NCBI RefSeq assembly: GCF_016820575.1
Contig: NZ_JAEMQH010000001.1
Coordinates: forward strand, 186,001-250,000
Direction: 5' to 3'
Origin: Marinobacter sediminum
GTDB lineage: Bacteria; Pseudomonadota; Gammaproteobacteria; Pseudomonadales; Oleiphilaceae
Length of the DNA stretch: 64,000 nucleotides
The notes beneath the pieces were generated by a model. It searched no databases and had not been told where the DNA came from. It worked only from the letters and a program-made list of their open reading frames with translations. This document shows positions 44,902 through 54,817 of this stretch, piece by piece. Both the position numbers and the translations under genes were made by a program. The stretch's first letter is position 1, and the number at the start of each line of letters is the position of its first letter.

Positions 44902-45668
44902 CGTTTGCTCCTTATCAGAATCCATTGGGACAACATCAGCATGACCAGTGAAAACACCAGCAACAGGGTGCCGAGGGCGTTCACCTCGGGCTTCAGGCCC
45001 ACGCGCACCATAGAATAGATGCGCAGGGGCAGAATTTCATAACTTGGGCCACTGACGAAGGTACTCACCACCACATCGTCCAGGGACAGGGTAAAGCCCA
45101 GCAGCCAGCCCGCCAGCAACGCCGGCATGATCGCCGGTATCAGTACGGTCCGGGTCATGATGAAATCGCTGGCTCCCAGATCCCGGGCCGCCTCGGGCAG
45201 GCTTTCGTCAAACCCGCTGAGCCGGGCCATCACGGTAATCACCACAAACGGCAGGCAAAAGGTAACGTGGGCCAGCAACAGTGACACGTAGCCAAGCTGC
45301 AAACCCACCAGCAGAAACAGCGCCAGCAGGGAGATCGCCAGCACTATTTCCGGCGACATCATCACCACAAACAGCATGCCGTTGAGTACCCGTTTGCCCC
45401 GGAACCGGTAGCGGTGTAGTGCCAGCGCCGTCAGCGCGCCAATCAGGGTCGACACGGTGGCCGCAGACAAGGCCAGCCAAAGGGAATTCCACATAGCCCG
45501 GACCATGGCAGTGTTATTGAACAATGCCTCGTACCAGCGCAAGCTCAGCCCGCCCCAGTCGTAACCGGTGCGGGCATCATTAAACGAAAACACCACCAGC
45601 ACCACAATGGGCACGTACAGCAGGATGTACACCAGGGTCAGGTAGGTTCTGGGCAGCCAGGTTTTCAT
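44898..45668 (-). CDS. Polyamine ABC transporter permease, PotI/PotC-like
   Basis: 256 residues with six membrane helices. The permease-ATPase contact loop, EAARDLGASDFIMTRTVLIPAI (about 155-176), is the EAA motif. Subunit two of the transport channel. Start overlaps the PotH gene stop by one base (TGATG) and its stop overlaps potF. The 'lower' subunit of two permeases, PotI/PotC type, judged from its shorter length and position. Confidence 0.92.
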   Translation of the reverse strand: MKTWLPRTYLTLVYILLYVPIVVLVVFSFNDARTGYDWGGLSLRWYEALFNNTAMVRAMWNSLWLALSAATVSTLIGALTALALHRYRFRGKRVLNGMLFVVMMSPEIVLAISLLALFLLVGLQLGYVSLLLAHVTFCLPFVVITVMARLSGFDESLPEAARDLGASDFIMTRTVLIPAIMPALLAGWLLGFTLSLDDVVVSTFVSGPSYEILPLRIYSMVRVGLKPEVNALGTLLLVFSLVMLMLSQWILIRSKR

Positions 45669-46525
45669 CAGGCGCCCTCCTCACCCAGGCGCCGCTTGCT
45701 CAGTTTATGAGCAAACATCAGCAGCGCCATGGCCAACGTCAGCAAAATACTGGCGGCTGCGCCGAACGGCCAGTTCCGGGCATCCAGGAACTGGTTCTTG
45801 ATGACATTGCCCACCAACAGGTTGCGGGACCCGCCCAAGATGTCCGGCACAAAAAACAGCCCCATGGCCGGCAGCAATACCAGCATTACACCGGCTAGCA
45901 CGCCCGGAAGGGTCAGCGGCACAATCACGTGAACAAAAGTCGCCAGGCGGCCCGCGCCCAGATCGTGAGAAGCTAAAAGGAGCTCCTGGCGCAGGTCGTC
46001 AAATACCGAGTACAGCGGCAGGATCATAAACGGCAGCAGCAGGTACACCAGACCAATGATCACCGCCCCTTCGGTGTACAACATCTGCAGGGGTTCCTCG
46101 ATCAGCCCCACCGACAGCAACGCCTTGTTCAGCAGGCCATTGGTGGCCAGAATCAGTTTCAGAGCGTAGGTGCGCACCAGGGAATTGGTCCAGAACGGCA
46201 CGATCAACAGGAAGATCAGCAGCAACTGCCGCTGCCTGGCCACTTTCGATAGCGCCCACGCGAACGGGTAGCCGATCAGCAGGCAGATCAACGTGGTCAT
46301 CGCCGCCATGTACAGGGAGTGTAGGAAAACATCCAGGTACAGCGGATCGAACAGCTGCCGGTAAGCATCGAGGTTGAGCGGCAGGGACAGGAACGTGGCC
46401 GGGTCGCGCGTCATCACGCTGGCCCCCACCACCAGCAGGTTGGGGGCCAGCACCAGGAACAGCAACCAACCCCAGACCAGAGCCAGCACGGCGGTTTTGA
46501 ACGGTTGTTGCCGGATACTATGCAT
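45668..46525 (-). CDS. Polyamine ABC transporter permease, PotH/PotB-like
   Basis: 285 residues from ATG 46525. Six membrane helices; contact loop [21 protein letters not shown] (about 182-202). The upstream frame extends to 46555 but that is in the potG end. It overlaps the potG stop by 8 bases. PotH/PotB-type first permease of the polyamine channel. The operon order PotG-PotH-PotI-PotF is unusual in placing the binding protein last. Confidence 0.92.
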   Translation of the reverse strand: MHSIRQQPFKTAVLALVWGWLLFLVLAPNLLVVGASVMTRDPATFLSLPLNLDAYRQLFDPLYLDVFLHSLYMAAMTTLICLLIGYPFAWALSKVARQRQLLLIFLLIVPFWTNSLVRTYALKLILATNGLLNKALLSVGLIEEPLQMLYTEGAVIIGLVYLLLPFMILPLYSVFDDLRQELLLASHDLGAGRLATFVHVIVPLTLPGVLAGVMLVLLPAMGLFFVPDILGGSRNLLVGNVIKNQFLDARNWPFGAAASILLTLAMALLMFAHKLSKRRLGEEGA

Positions 46526-47639
46526 CAGCCGACAATTCCCTGTCGGCGATCTCACCCGCTTCTTCCGGAAGCAACCATTCCCAGCCGTCGACCCAGCTTA
46601 CCCTGACCGGCTCGCCAAGGCGGTAATCGAACATGGGGTCATCCTCATCAAAGAACTCACTGGCCAGTACTTCGGTACCGTCTTCCAGCTGGATCACCGA
46701 GTCCAGGGTACTGCCCTTGTAGTTACGCTCAACGATTTTTCCGGCCACCCCCTGATCACCATCTGGGTCCAGCACCCGAATATCCTCCGGACGCAGCAGA
46801 ACGTGCACTGGCTGGCCGTCCTGCACTTTAAAGCCCGGTCGCCGCAGTGTGCGTTTGAAGCCAAGCACGTCCACCGAAATGCTATCGTCGGCCTGGCTCA
46901 ACACACGGCCTGGAAAGAGATTGGTCTCGCCGACAAAGCCGGCGGTAAACAGGTTGGCCGGCCGTTCATACACTTCCCGCGGGGTTCCCAGCTGCTGCAC
47001 CAAGCCGCCCTTGAGCACCACGACCCGGTCCGACATGGACAGGGCTTCTTCCTGATCGTGAGTCACAAACACAAAGGTGATGCCCAGCTCCCGCTGCAGG
47101 CGCTTCAGCTCAACCTGCATGGTTCGGCGCAGCTTGTAGTCCAGAGCCGACAGGGGTTCATCCAACAACAACAGGCGTGGGCGTTTGACCACGGCGCGGG
47201 CAATCGCCACCCGTTGCTGCTGGCCACCGGAGAGCTGATGGGGCTTGCGCCGGGCGAAGTCCTGCAGTTGGACCATTGCCAGCACTTCGTCTACCCGCTG
47301 GCGAATCTCGTCCTTGGGCCGCTTCTCCATTTTCAGGCCGTAAGCCACGTTGTCGAAGACCGACATATGGGGGAACAGTGCATAGTGCTGGAAGACGGTA
47401 TTCAGTGGCCGGTGTTCAGGCGGCACCTGGGTAAGGTCGGTGCCATCAAGGGTAATAGTGCCGGCATCCGGGTGCTCGAAACCCGCTATCAGTCTCAGCA
47501 GCGTGGTTTTGCCACAGCCTGATGGCCCCAAAAGAGTAATGAACTCGCCATCCAGGATGTCGAGGTTCAGGGCATCGAGGACGGTCTTGTCGCCAAAATG
47601 TTTGGAAAGTTCGCGCAGTGAAAGGAGTGTCTTCTTCAT
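46518..47639 (-). CDS. Polyamine ABC transporter ATPase, PotG/PotA-like
   Basis: 373 residues from ATG 47639. The N-terminal ABC domain has Walker [10 protein letters not shown] near residue 37, signature [15 protein letters not shown] (about 135-149) and Walker [15 protein letters not shown]-terminal TOBE domain follows ([23 protein letters not shown]). The first gene of the operon and energises putrescine/spermidine uptake from the cytoplasmic face. Length and TOBE domain match PotG/PotA. Confidence 0.95.
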   Translation of the reverse strand: MKKTLLSLRELSKHFGDKTVLDALNLDILDGEFITLLGPSGCGKTTLLRLIAGFEHPDAGTITLDGTDLTQVPPEHRPLNTVFQHYALFPHMSVFDNVAYGLKMEKRPKDEIRQRVDEVLAMVQLQDFARRKPHQLSGGQQQRVAIARAVVKRPRLLLLDEPLSALDYKLRRTMQVELKRLQRELGITFVFVTHDQEEALSMSDRVVVLKGGLVQQLGTPREVYERPANLFTAGFVGETNLFPGRVLSQADDSISVDVLGFKRTLRRPGFKVQDGQPVHVLLRPEDIRVLDPDGDQGVAGKIVERNYKGSTLDSVIQLEDGTEVLASEFFDEDDPMFDYRLGEPVRVSWVDGWEWLLPEEAGEIADRELSADA

Positions 47640-47689
47640 CGGACCTGCCCAAGGAATGAGCAAGCTATTTTTTCAGAAAGCAGCGCAAA

Positions 47690-47732
47690 CAAAAAGGGGC
47701 GTTGGGATAATCCGAAACCCCGACGCCCCTTA
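47690..47732 (-). terminator. Terminator of the orphan TRAP binding-protein gene
   Basis: AAGGGGCGTTGGG (47694-47706) pairs with CCCCGACGCCCCTT (47719-47732) with one mismatch or bulge. On the minus strand it is followed by a T-rich run. It lies 36 bases after the stop, just before the potG promoter. Confidence 0.82.
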
Positions 47733-47768
47733 CTGACAGCCCATTAAAGGCTGATGCCTGCTTCTCCG

Positions 47769-48848
47769 TTATTCTCCGGCTACGCTGTCGAGGTAGGCCT
47801 TGTCCGAAATATTGGTCCACTGACGCACCTGGCGCAGATACTCACGCTGGGAGGTGATGATCTCTTTCGCCAACGGGTCGCTCTCGGCGGCCTGCTTAAG
47901 CAACTTGTTGGTGGCGCTGCGCAGGGCCTCTATAACTTCCGGCGGGAAGGTTCTATGGGTCACGTCCGGGTAGTTCTCTTTCATCTTATCCCAGGCCACG
48001 CCGCTTTCGTGGGTGCTTTGGATGTACATATCATAGGCGGCGGTGCGCATGGCCACTCGCAACACTTCCTGCAGATCCTTGGGCAGCTTGTCCCAGGTCT
48101 CCTTGTTGATCAGGAACTGCACTTCAGCGCCCGGCTCCTGCCAGCCCGAGTAGTAGTTCTTGGCGATCTGATGGAAACCCATGCTGAAGTCCAGGGCCGG
48201 ACCTACCCACTCCAGAGCATCGATGGTGCCACGCTCCAGTGCGCTGTAAAGTTCGCCCGGCGGAATATTGGTGACGGCAACCCCCAACTCCGACATCACT
48301 TCACCGGCAAAACCTGGCGTGCGCATCTTGATGCCTTTCAGGTCTTCCAGGGAATTGATCTCCTCACGGAACCATCCACCCATCTGGTTGCCGGTGTTAC
48401 CACCCGGGAACGACAGCAAGCCGTACGGCTCATAAACTTTGCGCATCAGCTCCATGCCCTCGCCGTGGTAGAACCAGGCGTATTGCTCCGGGGCGATCAT
48501 GCCGAACGGCACGGTGGTGAAGTACATGGCGTTGGGGATGGTGCCCTTGTAGTAATAGGACGCCGTGTGGCCCATGTCGTACTGACCATTACGGACCAGA
48601 TCGAAGATGCCGAACGGCGCCTTGTGCTTGTTGGAGGCGTCGATACGAATCTTCAGCCGGCCATTGGACATGGTCTCGGCCATGTTGGCCATGTGTTCTA
48701 CGGTTTCGCCGAGAATCGGTGAATTCGGGCCCCAGGTCTGCGCAAGGCGCAGCGTGAAACTGTCCTCAGCCAGGCTGATTGAGCTGAAAGCAAACAGCAG
48801 CGCAAGCGCGGCTATTTTTAGCGGGCGAGTTATCATTGTTGGCACCAT
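47769..48848 (-). CDS. Orphan TRAP transporter binding protein, DctP family
   Basis: 359 residues, signal peptide about 1-27 (ALALLFAFSSISLAE). Features of the alpha-keto acid TRAP group: RLAQTWGPNSPILGET near the start, FGIFDLVRNGQYDMGHTASYYYKG, IKMRTPGFAGEVMSELGVAVTNIPPGELYSALERGTIDALEWVGP (quoted in part: residues about 168-206). The arginine that salt-bridges carboxylate ligands (in KMRTPG) is present. No DctQ or DctM gene adjoins it, so it must work with permeases elsewhere or serve as a spare. The strong terminator makes it monocistronic. Confidence 0.9.
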   Translation of the reverse strand: MVPTMITRPLKIAALALLFAFSSISLAEDSFTLRLAQTWGPNSPILGETVEHMANMAETMSNGRLKIRIDASNKHKAPFGIFDLVRNGQYDMGHTASYYYKGTIPNAMYFTTVPFGMIAPEQYAWFYHGEGMELMRKVYEPYGLLSFPGGNTGNQMGGWFREEINSLEDLKGIKMRTPGFAGEVMSELGVAVTNIPPGELYSALERGTIDALEWVGPALDFSMGFHQIAKNYYSGWQEPGAEVQFLINKETWDKLPKDLQEVLRVAMRTAAYDMYIQSTHESGVAWDKMKENYPDVTHRTFPPEVIEALRSATNKLLKQAAESDPLAKEIITSQREYLRQVRQWTNISDKAYLDSVAGE

Positions 48849-49012
48849 TGATCCGATTGTTATGTAGATATTTTTTGTCCCGAACCAATACTAGCTTGGG
48901 ACCAAGCACCCCGCCAAGCCCTACTCTCAGCTTACTGGATTCGCCCCAACGATTGGGCTATGTTCCATAGTAGGATGGGTATTCTCCAACCAACGCGAAC
49001 GGATTCTGGACA

Positions 49013-50203
49013 ATGTACATGGCCACCGAAAAAGATCTTGATAATCCGCAGGCGCGCCTGAAACAGTTACGACGAAGCTACGCGGAACGACTCCCGAAGC
49101 GACTGGACCGGCTGGAGTACCTGATCAGCACCATTCCGGTGGACCGTGAATACGCCGAAGACGGCGCTGCCGTGCGTTCAGGCCTCAACATGACCTACCA
49201 GGAGGTCCACAAACTGGCCGGTTCCGCCGGCTCGGTTGGCCTTCACTCGGTGTCCGACGCCGCCAAGCAGCTGCTTGACCTGATTGATGGCTGGTTCAGC
49301 ACCAGTTCACGTGATCCGGAAGACAAGCAAAAAGACATGCTTGAGTTGGTGCAAAGTATGCGCACCATGGATTTTGACCCAGAGCCTGAGGTGGATCAGC
49401 GGTTCTTCCCCGGCAGCCGTAAAATCCACATCATTGAAGACAATGAACTGGTCGCCAATGAAATGCTGCTGTGGCTGGAGGCAGCCGGTTTCGACGCCCA
49501 GGTGTTTTTGTCTGCCACCATCTACGGCGACACCTTCGAGGTATTGCCAACCCCCGATTTGATCATCATGGATGTCATCTTCGGCAACGAACGCAACGCC
49601 GGCCCTCGCGTTATCGAGTTGCTGAAACGCACGGTCGGGCGGTTGCCGCCGGTTGCCTTCCTGTCGGTCCGGGATGACATGGAAGCGAGGCTTGCCGCGT
49701 TCCGATCGGGCGCCTCACGCTACCTGGCGAAGCCGATTACCCAGACCGAACTGATCGACCTGGCCCATGAGTTCACCGATCGCAAAGATGCGCCGCCGTT
49801 CCGGATCCTGATGGTGGACGACGATGAAACCACCCTGCAGGTGAACCAGGTGCTTCTGGAGCAGGCCGGACTGGCAGTTTACCCGGTGAGTGATCCCATG
49901 GCCGCACTGGACGCAGCGCGGGCATTCGAACCGGACATAATTTTGCTGGATGTGATCATGCCGGACGTATCCGGCACCGAACTGGCGGCGGTCCTCCGCC
50001 AGGACCGCAGGCTGGATCCCGTGCCAATCCTGTTCCTGACCACCGAAACCCACCCGGACCAGAAGATCATGGGCGCTGCCCTGGGGGGCGACGACTACAT
50101 CATAAAACCGTTTGACCCGGACTACCTGCTCACCACCCTGATGTCCCGAGCCCGCCGTTCGCGCAGGCTCAGGGAACTGATCAAGCAGACTGAGGGGCTC
50201 TAG
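49013..50203 (+). CDS. HPt-REC-REC signalling protein without output domain
   Basis: 396 residues. An N-terminal HPt domain has the phosphorelay His66 in QEVHKLAGSAGSVGL. Two receiver domains follow: about 140-260 (IIEDNELVANEMLLW, LIIMDVIFG) and about 263-390 (ILMVDDDETTLQV, IILLDVIMPDVSG, KPFDPDYLL). Homologues usually end in a GGDEF domain, but this one ends soon after the second receiver. It could be a phosphorelay intermediate or partner of a kinase elsewhere. It ends two bases before the convergent chemoreceptor gene. Confidence 0.9.
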   Translation: MYMATEKDLDNPQARLKQLRRSYAERLPKRLDRLEYLISTIPVDREYAEDGAAVRSGLNMTYQEVHKLAGSAGSVGLHSVSDAAKQLLDLIDGWFSTSSRDPEDKQKDMLELVQSMRTMDFDPEPEVDQRFFPGSRKIHIIEDNELVANEMLLWLEAAGFDAQVFLSATIYGDTFEVLPTPDLIIMDVIFGNERNAGPRVIELLKRTVGRLPPVAFLSVRDDMEARLAAFRSGASRYLAKPITQTELIDLAHEFTDRKDAPPFRILMVDDDETTLQVNQVLLEQAGLAVYPVSDPMAALDAARAFEPDIILLDVIMPDVSGTELAAVLRQDRRLDPVPILFLTTETHPDQKIMGAALGGDDYIIKPFDPDYLLTTLMSRARRSRRLRELIKQTEGL

Positions 50204-50204
50204 C

Positions 50205-51881
50205 TCAGACTTTGAACTGGCCCACCAGCTCTCGCAGGGTTTCGCCCAAGCGGGCCAGTTCGTGGCTCGCCTCGTTGGTCTGGGTCACGCCGGTGTCGCT
50301 GCGCTGAGCGGCATCAACGATACGCACCACATTCTGGTTAATTTCCTCGGCCACCTGACTTTGCTGCTCCGCAGCGGTGGCAATCTGAGTCACCTGATCA
50401 TGGATCTGACCCACTGATTTCTCGATAGTGCCCAACGCCGTAGCAGCGTGATCGATGCGTGCCACGGTTTCCGAGGACCGGTCTCGGGACATGTTCATGC
50501 GGTCGACTGCCGAGCGGGACTCTGACACAAACCCATTCACCATTTCGCGGATCTGTTCGGCGGACTCGGCACTGCGCCTGGCCAGCTGACGCACCTCGTC
50601 GGCGACCACGGAGAAACCGCGACCATGCTCACCGGCCCGAGCGGCCTCAATGGCAGCATTCAGCGCCAACAGGTTAGTCTGTTCAGTCACCGCATGGATA
50701 ACATCCAACACCTGCTGAATATCGCCGGATTTCTCGGCCAGGGCATCAATGGTCCGGGCACTCTCCTCGATTTCCTCAGACAGTTTGTTGACTGAACCCT
50801 GGGCGCTGACAATGGTTTCGCCACCGTCACGGGCAACGCGATCGGCATCAGAGGCGGCACTTTCGACCTGATTGGCATTGCCTGAGATCTGCTGGATGGT
50901 CGCCGCCATTTCATTGATCGCCGAGGCAATCTGATCGGTCTCTGAACCCTGCTCCTGAACCGAGGAACGGGTTTCGTTCGCCACCCGGCTCAATTCCTCA
51001 GCGGCGGAGGCGACCTGATCGGTGGTGGCACCGACTTCACGAATGGTGGTCTGGATCTTGATCACAAAGGCGTTGAAACGACGCCCCAGCTCAGACAACT
51101 CATCGGTGCCCTCTTCCGGTAGGCGCTGGCGCAGATCACCCTCGCCGTCAGCGATTTCCTGCATCATATCGCTGACTTGCTTCAGGGGCTTGGTGACCGA
51201 GCGGCCGACCACAAGGCCGATCAGCATGGCAATGACCACAACAATGGCCGTTACCAGCAAAATAAAACCAATCGTGGCGTTTCGACCTTCCGCAATCTCG
51301 GCCTGGGCAGCAGCGACTTCCTGATCGATGTTGGTAACGTACACACCGGCGCCAATCATCCAGTCCCAGCCCGGAATAACCGTAGAATAGGACACTTTTG
51401 GCTCTTCTTTGCCGGAGCCCGGGTTCATCCAGTCATAACCGTAAAAGCCATCGGATTCACCTGCCGCAAACAGTGCCCGCACCAGTTTCTTCAGGGTCGG
51501 GTTATTGGTCGGACCTTCCTTGGACGGGTCCGGGGCATAGGCCAGGTTCACGACATCCCGGGTGTAGGCGAACACGTAGTTGGTCTTGTCGAATCGGATG
51601 CTGCGCAGGCGCGAGGCGGCCTCAGCCTTGGCCTCTTCTTCGGACAAATCAGGATCGTTCTTCGCTTCCAGAACCACCGCCTCGGCGGCATCCACCAGGT
51701 TTTTCAAACCGTTCTTCCGGGTTTCCAAAAGATTCGTTTTGAGCCGCTGTAGCTCGGCCTCTCCATGGGCCTCAATCTGACTGACGGTGATCCAGGCCAA
51801 AGTAGCCGCGGTGAGGATAACAGGGACCAGCACCGCCAGAAGCAGCCGCGAGCGAATGCGAAGGGTGTTTAGAAAGTTCAT
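50205..51881 (-). CDS. Methyl-accepting chemotaxis protein with Cache sensor
   Basis: 558 residues from ATG 51881 with AAGGA upstream. Helix at about 10-30, then a periplasmic single Cache (sCache_2) sensor domain (about 35-190, containing [22 protein letters not shown] and [13 protein letters not shown]), a second membrane helix at about 200-222, a HAMP domain and a long coiled-coil signalling domain with the hairpin tip [38 protein letters not shown] (quoted in pieces). Reports on a small ligand to the chemotaxis kinase. Signal unknown; no chemotaxis operon adjacent. Confidence 0.95.
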   Translation of the reverse strand: MNFLNTLRIRSRLLLAVLVPVILTAATLAWITVSQIEAHGEAELQRLKTNLLETRKNGLKNLVDAAEAVVLEAKNDPDLSEEEAKAEAASRLRSIRFDKTNYVFAYTRDVVNLAYAPDPSKEGPTNNPTLKKLVRALFAAGESDGFYGYDWMNPGSGKEEPKVSYSTVIPGWDWMIGAGVYVTNIDQEVAAAQAEIAEGRNATIGFILLVTAIVVVIAMLIGLVVGRSVTKPLKQVSDMMQEIADGEGDLRQRLPEEGTDELSELGRRFNAFVIKIQTTIREVGATTDQVASAAEELSRVANETRSSVQEQGSETDQIASAINEMAATIQQISGNANQVESAASDADRVARDGGETIVSAQGSVNKLSEEIEESARTIDALAEKSGDIQQVLDVIHAVTEQTNLLALNAAIEAARAGEHGRGFSVVADEVRQLARRSAESAEQIREMVNGFVSESRSAVDRMNMSRDRSSETVARIDHAATALGTIEKSVGQIHDQVTQIATAAEQQSQVAEEINQNVVRIVDAAQRSDTGVTQTNEASHELARLGETLRELVGQFKV

Positions 51882-52129
51882 GTCAACGATCCTTGAGGAC
51901 TGATTAGAGTTATGAATTATCCACAGAGATTCGTCGCGTGCTGTTCCAGTCTGTTAAGGCAAGTAACGGTGCCACATTTGTAATGCGGAACTCCCAGTGC
52001 GCCCTATGCACCGACCTCACCGTGACTCTAGACTGGTCTGGCTCACGCACGATCTAAATGCGGCTATCGGCCACCGGCCACCAAACTTGAACCCAGCTAA
52101 ACCAATAGCCCCTGCAGCGGGATTGCACC

Positions 52130-53488
52130 ATGAAGCAGCTTTTTCTGATCCGACACGCAAAATCCAGTTGGGCCGACGACAGCCTCAGTGACCGGGACCG
52201 CCCCCTGAACGCCCGCGGTCAAAGCCAGTTGGCACCGCTGAGTGTGGCTTTGGCCCATCACGGCGCCTTTGCCGGCGACGTTCACACCAGCACGGCGGCC
52301 CGGGCTCAGGCCACCCTGGCCGGGGTATTACCGACAACCTTTCCCGAAACGCGGGTGCATACCTGCCCGGAGCTCTACACCTTTGATCATCAAAAGCTGT
52401 TGCACTGGCTTAATAGCATGGGTGACCAGGAAACCATTGCCGTCATCGGTCACAACCCGGCACTGCTGGAGCTGGCCCAGTGGCTGTTGCAACAGTCGCC
52501 GGCGCAGTTGCCGACAGGCAGCTTCATGCACTTGCGTATCCCCGTAGACCACTGGCACCAGCTCGACAAAGCCAAGGGCAAGGGTAAGTTGGAAGCCCTG
52601 CTGACCCCTCAGCAATTCAGCTATACCCACTTTGTCCGCAAACTTAAGAAGCGCGCCAACCCCGACACAACGGGGCGTAAACGGGACCTCGCCGACACCT
52701 TCCAGAGTCTCCACCACTGGCTCAAAAATCTGGAGCCGGGGGTTCAATTGGGACTGGATGACGAATTCCTGCATCAATACCGGATTACCCTGCGGCGCAG
52801 CCGCGCCATCGCTGAATCCATTCGGGAGGTCAGTGGTTCCAAACGGTTGACCAGGCCCGTCAAGCAACTCAAACAACAGGCCGGAGCCACCAGCCAGCTG
52901 AGGGATCTGCATGTACTGCTGCAACAGCTGCCCGAGCTTTGCGGAGGCAACGATGAGCTGGAAACCGGCCTGCGCACCTATTTCGAAAAGGCGGCCGACG
53001 TCGAACAACAGCGTTTGAATAAACGTTTGGCCAGCAAGCGCCATCAGAAGCGTAGCCAGGATTGGCTCAACCTGATCGAGTCCGGCGCCTTCCAGAAACT
53101 TTCGAGATCGCTCAGTCACAAAGACATCCGAACAACCGTCGACCGACGTATCACCCAGTGCAACCGGAAAACGGCGGAACTCACACCCGAGTCATCGGAC
53201 GAAGAACTTCACGCCCTGCGTAAGTTACTGAAGCGTGCCCGGTATCTGATGGAACTGGAGCCGGACCGATGGAAAGGACTGCTAAAACGAGTAAAAGCTC
53301 GCCAACAGTTGTTCGGCCAGTTTCAGGATCTGGCGGTGCAGATTCAGCTGCTGCATCAGTTTCGAAGGGATTCGCCGGAAGCTTTGCCAGCGGCGGTTGC
53401 CGGTTTAGAAACACAATTAACCCAGCGGAAAATGGAGGTCCGCAAGCAGATACTTGCCCTTGGAGGACTTGATGGATCCCCGCTATGA
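52130..53488 (+). CDS. SixA-type histidine phosphatase fused to a CHAD domain
   Basis: 452 residues. Residues 1-160 are a SixA/phosphoglycerate-mutase-like domain: the RHA motif is Arg8-His9-Ala10 and a second His lies in AVIGHNPALLELAQ. Residues about 180-450 are a CHAD domain (conserved His-rich alpha-helical): DEFLHQYRITLRRSRA and ELHALRKLLKRARYLMEL carry the His and Arg/Lys pairs that bind polyphosphate. A phosphohistidine phosphatase coupled to a polyphosphate-binding module is an unusual fusion; the frame is continuous. Function inferred only: possible sensing of polyphosphate or phosphorelay tone. Confidence 0.88.
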   Translation: MKQLFLIRHAKSSWADDSLSDRDRPLNARGQSQLAPLSVALAHHGAFAGDVHTSTAARAQATLAGVLPTTFPETRVHTCPELYTFDHQKLLHWLNSMGDQETIAVIGHNPALLELAQWLLQQSPAQLPTGSFMHLRIPVDHWHQLDKAKGKGKLEALLTPQQFSYTHFVRKLKKRANPDTTGRKRDLADTFQSLHHWLKNLEPGVQLGLDDEFLHQYRITLRRSRAIAESIREVSGSKRLTRPVKQLKQQAGATSQLRDLHVLLQQLPELCGGNDELETGLRTYFEKAADVEQQRLNKRLASKRHQKRSQDWLNLIESGAFQKLSRSLSHKDIRTTVDRRITQCNRKTAELTPESSDEELHALRKLLKRARYLMELEPDRWKGLLKRVKARQQLFGQFQDLAVQIQLLHQFRRDSPEALPAAVAGLETQLTQRKMEVRKQILALGGLDGSPL

Positions 53489-53855
53489 CACGCTTTTCTA
53501 CGACGGTCAGTGCCCTCTGTGCGCCCGTGAGATCCGAACCCTGCGCAAACTCCAGGGCGGAAATCTGATTTTTGCCGACATCCACGAACAGAGCGGCACC
53601 AACACCGACTTGCCCAGCCACGAACAACTGCTTCGCCGGCTTCACCTGATGGCGTGGACCGGGGAATGGGTGACCGGCCTGCCTGCCAACGTCCGCGCCT
53701 GGTCACACACCCGATTCGGGTTTCTGTTCAAGCCCCTACTCTGGCCGATCATCTACCCGGTCGCATCACGGGTTTATGAGCGCTGGGCCGACAGTCGCTA
53801 TGAGCGCAAGTACGCCTGTGCCATTGGCAACCGCACAGCCGAAAAGCAGACCTAG
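53472..53855 (+). CDS. DCC-family thiol-disulfide oxidoreductase (DUF393)
   Basis: 127 residues from ATG 53472, with GGAGG upstream and overlapping the CHAD-gene end. The DCC signature YDGQCPLCAREI near residue 11 holds the CxxC. A later FLFKPLLWPIIYPVASRVYERWADSRYER tail follows, as in the DUF393 family. It may reduce disulfides; partner unknown. It overlaps the convergent cation transporter gene by 4 bases at the stops. Often next to different genes, so context adds little. Confidence 0.85.
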   Translation: MDPRYDTLFYDGQCPLCAREIRTLRKLQGGNLIFADIHEQSGTNTDLPSHEQLLRRLHLMAWTGEWVTGLPANVRAWSHTRFGFLFKPLLWPIIYPVASRVYERWADSRYERKYACAIGNRTAEKQT

Positions 53856-54721
53856 ACCAGGCTGTTGCGGATAAAGATTGCTGGTCGCACCGGCAATTCC
53901 GCCAGTTCTTGCATCAAATCACGCTTCAGACGCTCAATCCGGCCGGGCCAGTTGCTAGGAAGACGAATCTCCAGCATCAGGCTCGGACCTACCTTAACCA
54001 TCTTCACCTGTTGAGGCAGGATGCCTTCCGCCTTGAGCACACCGTGCACTTCGTCGGCCACCGCCTCAGGCGGCGCTGCCAGCATCAGCTCTCGAACGGC
54101 CCCGGCCGTCATTTTTACCGGCACGACAATGAAATAGGCCGAAACAAGTACCATCATCACCGGATCCGCATATACCGCCAGGGCCGAACAGGAAGTCTGT
54201 TCCAGCCAGGCACCCACGCCGAAGCCGATCAGAACGGCGGCGCTCAGCACGGTATCCATCAACCACTGGCGGCGTTCCGCCACCACCAATCCGGACCCAA
54301 CACGTTTGCCCACCCAGGCAAGGTACAGCCATACCGCCAGGCAACCCACAACACTCACCGCCGCAAACACCATGGCCATGTCGGCGCTGACCGCACGGCC
54401 ACCCTCAACGAGAGCGAAAACGGCGGACACCATCGACAACAGGCACACCAGCGCAATCACCAGCCCTTTGACCGCAATGACCAATGGCTCAATCGCGCCG
54501 CGACCAAACGGGTAGTCAGCGCAGGCCGGGCGACGAATCACCCGCGCGGCATAGAGCGACAGCAGGGACAACGCAACACTAACCAGCGAGTAGGCACCAT
54601 CAAACAGGATCACCAACGAGCCGATCCAGAGACCCCAACTGATGCCCGCCAGCGCAAACAGACCCGCTGCAATGGCGGACAGGGTCAGCGCCATATTTTC
54701 CCGCGCTATTAACATCAACAT
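53852..54721 (-). CDS. Cation diffusion facilitator with degenerate metal site
   Basis: 289 residues from ATG 54721, preceded by GGGAG. Five or six membrane helices; the C-terminal cytosolic domain starts near residue 205. In the family the transport site uses Asp/His pairs, HxxxD in TM2 and TM5. Here TM2 reads LFDGAYSLV (DxxxS) and TM5 QWLMD (QxxxD), so one ligand in each pair is missing. It may carry a different ion, or none. The divergent LysR gene 97 bases away may regulate it. Long upstream frame to 54985 lies within the LysR gene. Confidence 0.85.
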   Translation of the reverse strand: MLMLIARENMALTLSAIAAGLFALAGISWGLWIGSLVILFDGAYSLVSVALSLLSLYAARVIRRPACADYPFGRGAIEPLVIAVKGLVIALVCLLSMVSAVFALVEGGRAVSADMAMVFAAVSVVGCLAVWLYLAWVGKRVGSGLVVAERRQWLMDTVLSAAVLIGFGVGAWLEQTSCSALAVYADPVMMVLVSAYFIVVPVKMTAGAVRELMLAAPPEAVADEVHGVLKAEGILPQQVKMVKVGPSLMLEIRLPSNWPGRIERLKRDLMQELAELPVRPAIFIRNSLV

Positions 54722-54776
54722 TTTTGCTCTCCCGTGATTTAAAGGCCATATTAGCGACACCCGCAACCGGGCGTGA

Positions 54777-54802
54777 GTCGGTGACCGACGGAAAACCCGT
54801 CG
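54777..54802. promoter_or_regulatory. Palindromes between the cation transporter and lysR genes
   Basis: GTCGGTGACCGAC (54777-54789) is a perfect 6-base inverted repeat with a single central base; CGACGG...CCGTCG (54786-54791 and 54797-54802) is a second, overlapping one. Both lie in the 96-base divergent promoter, 15-40 bases before the LysR start codon. LysR binding here is inferred. Confidence 0.5.
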
Positions 54803-54817
54803 CAAGGAGAGCAGTCG

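Noticed and set aside
51917..51925. Single perfect DnaA-box-like TTATCCACA
   Set aside because: One copy near a chemoreceptor gene with no clustered boxes, AT-rich region or dnaA; not an origin.
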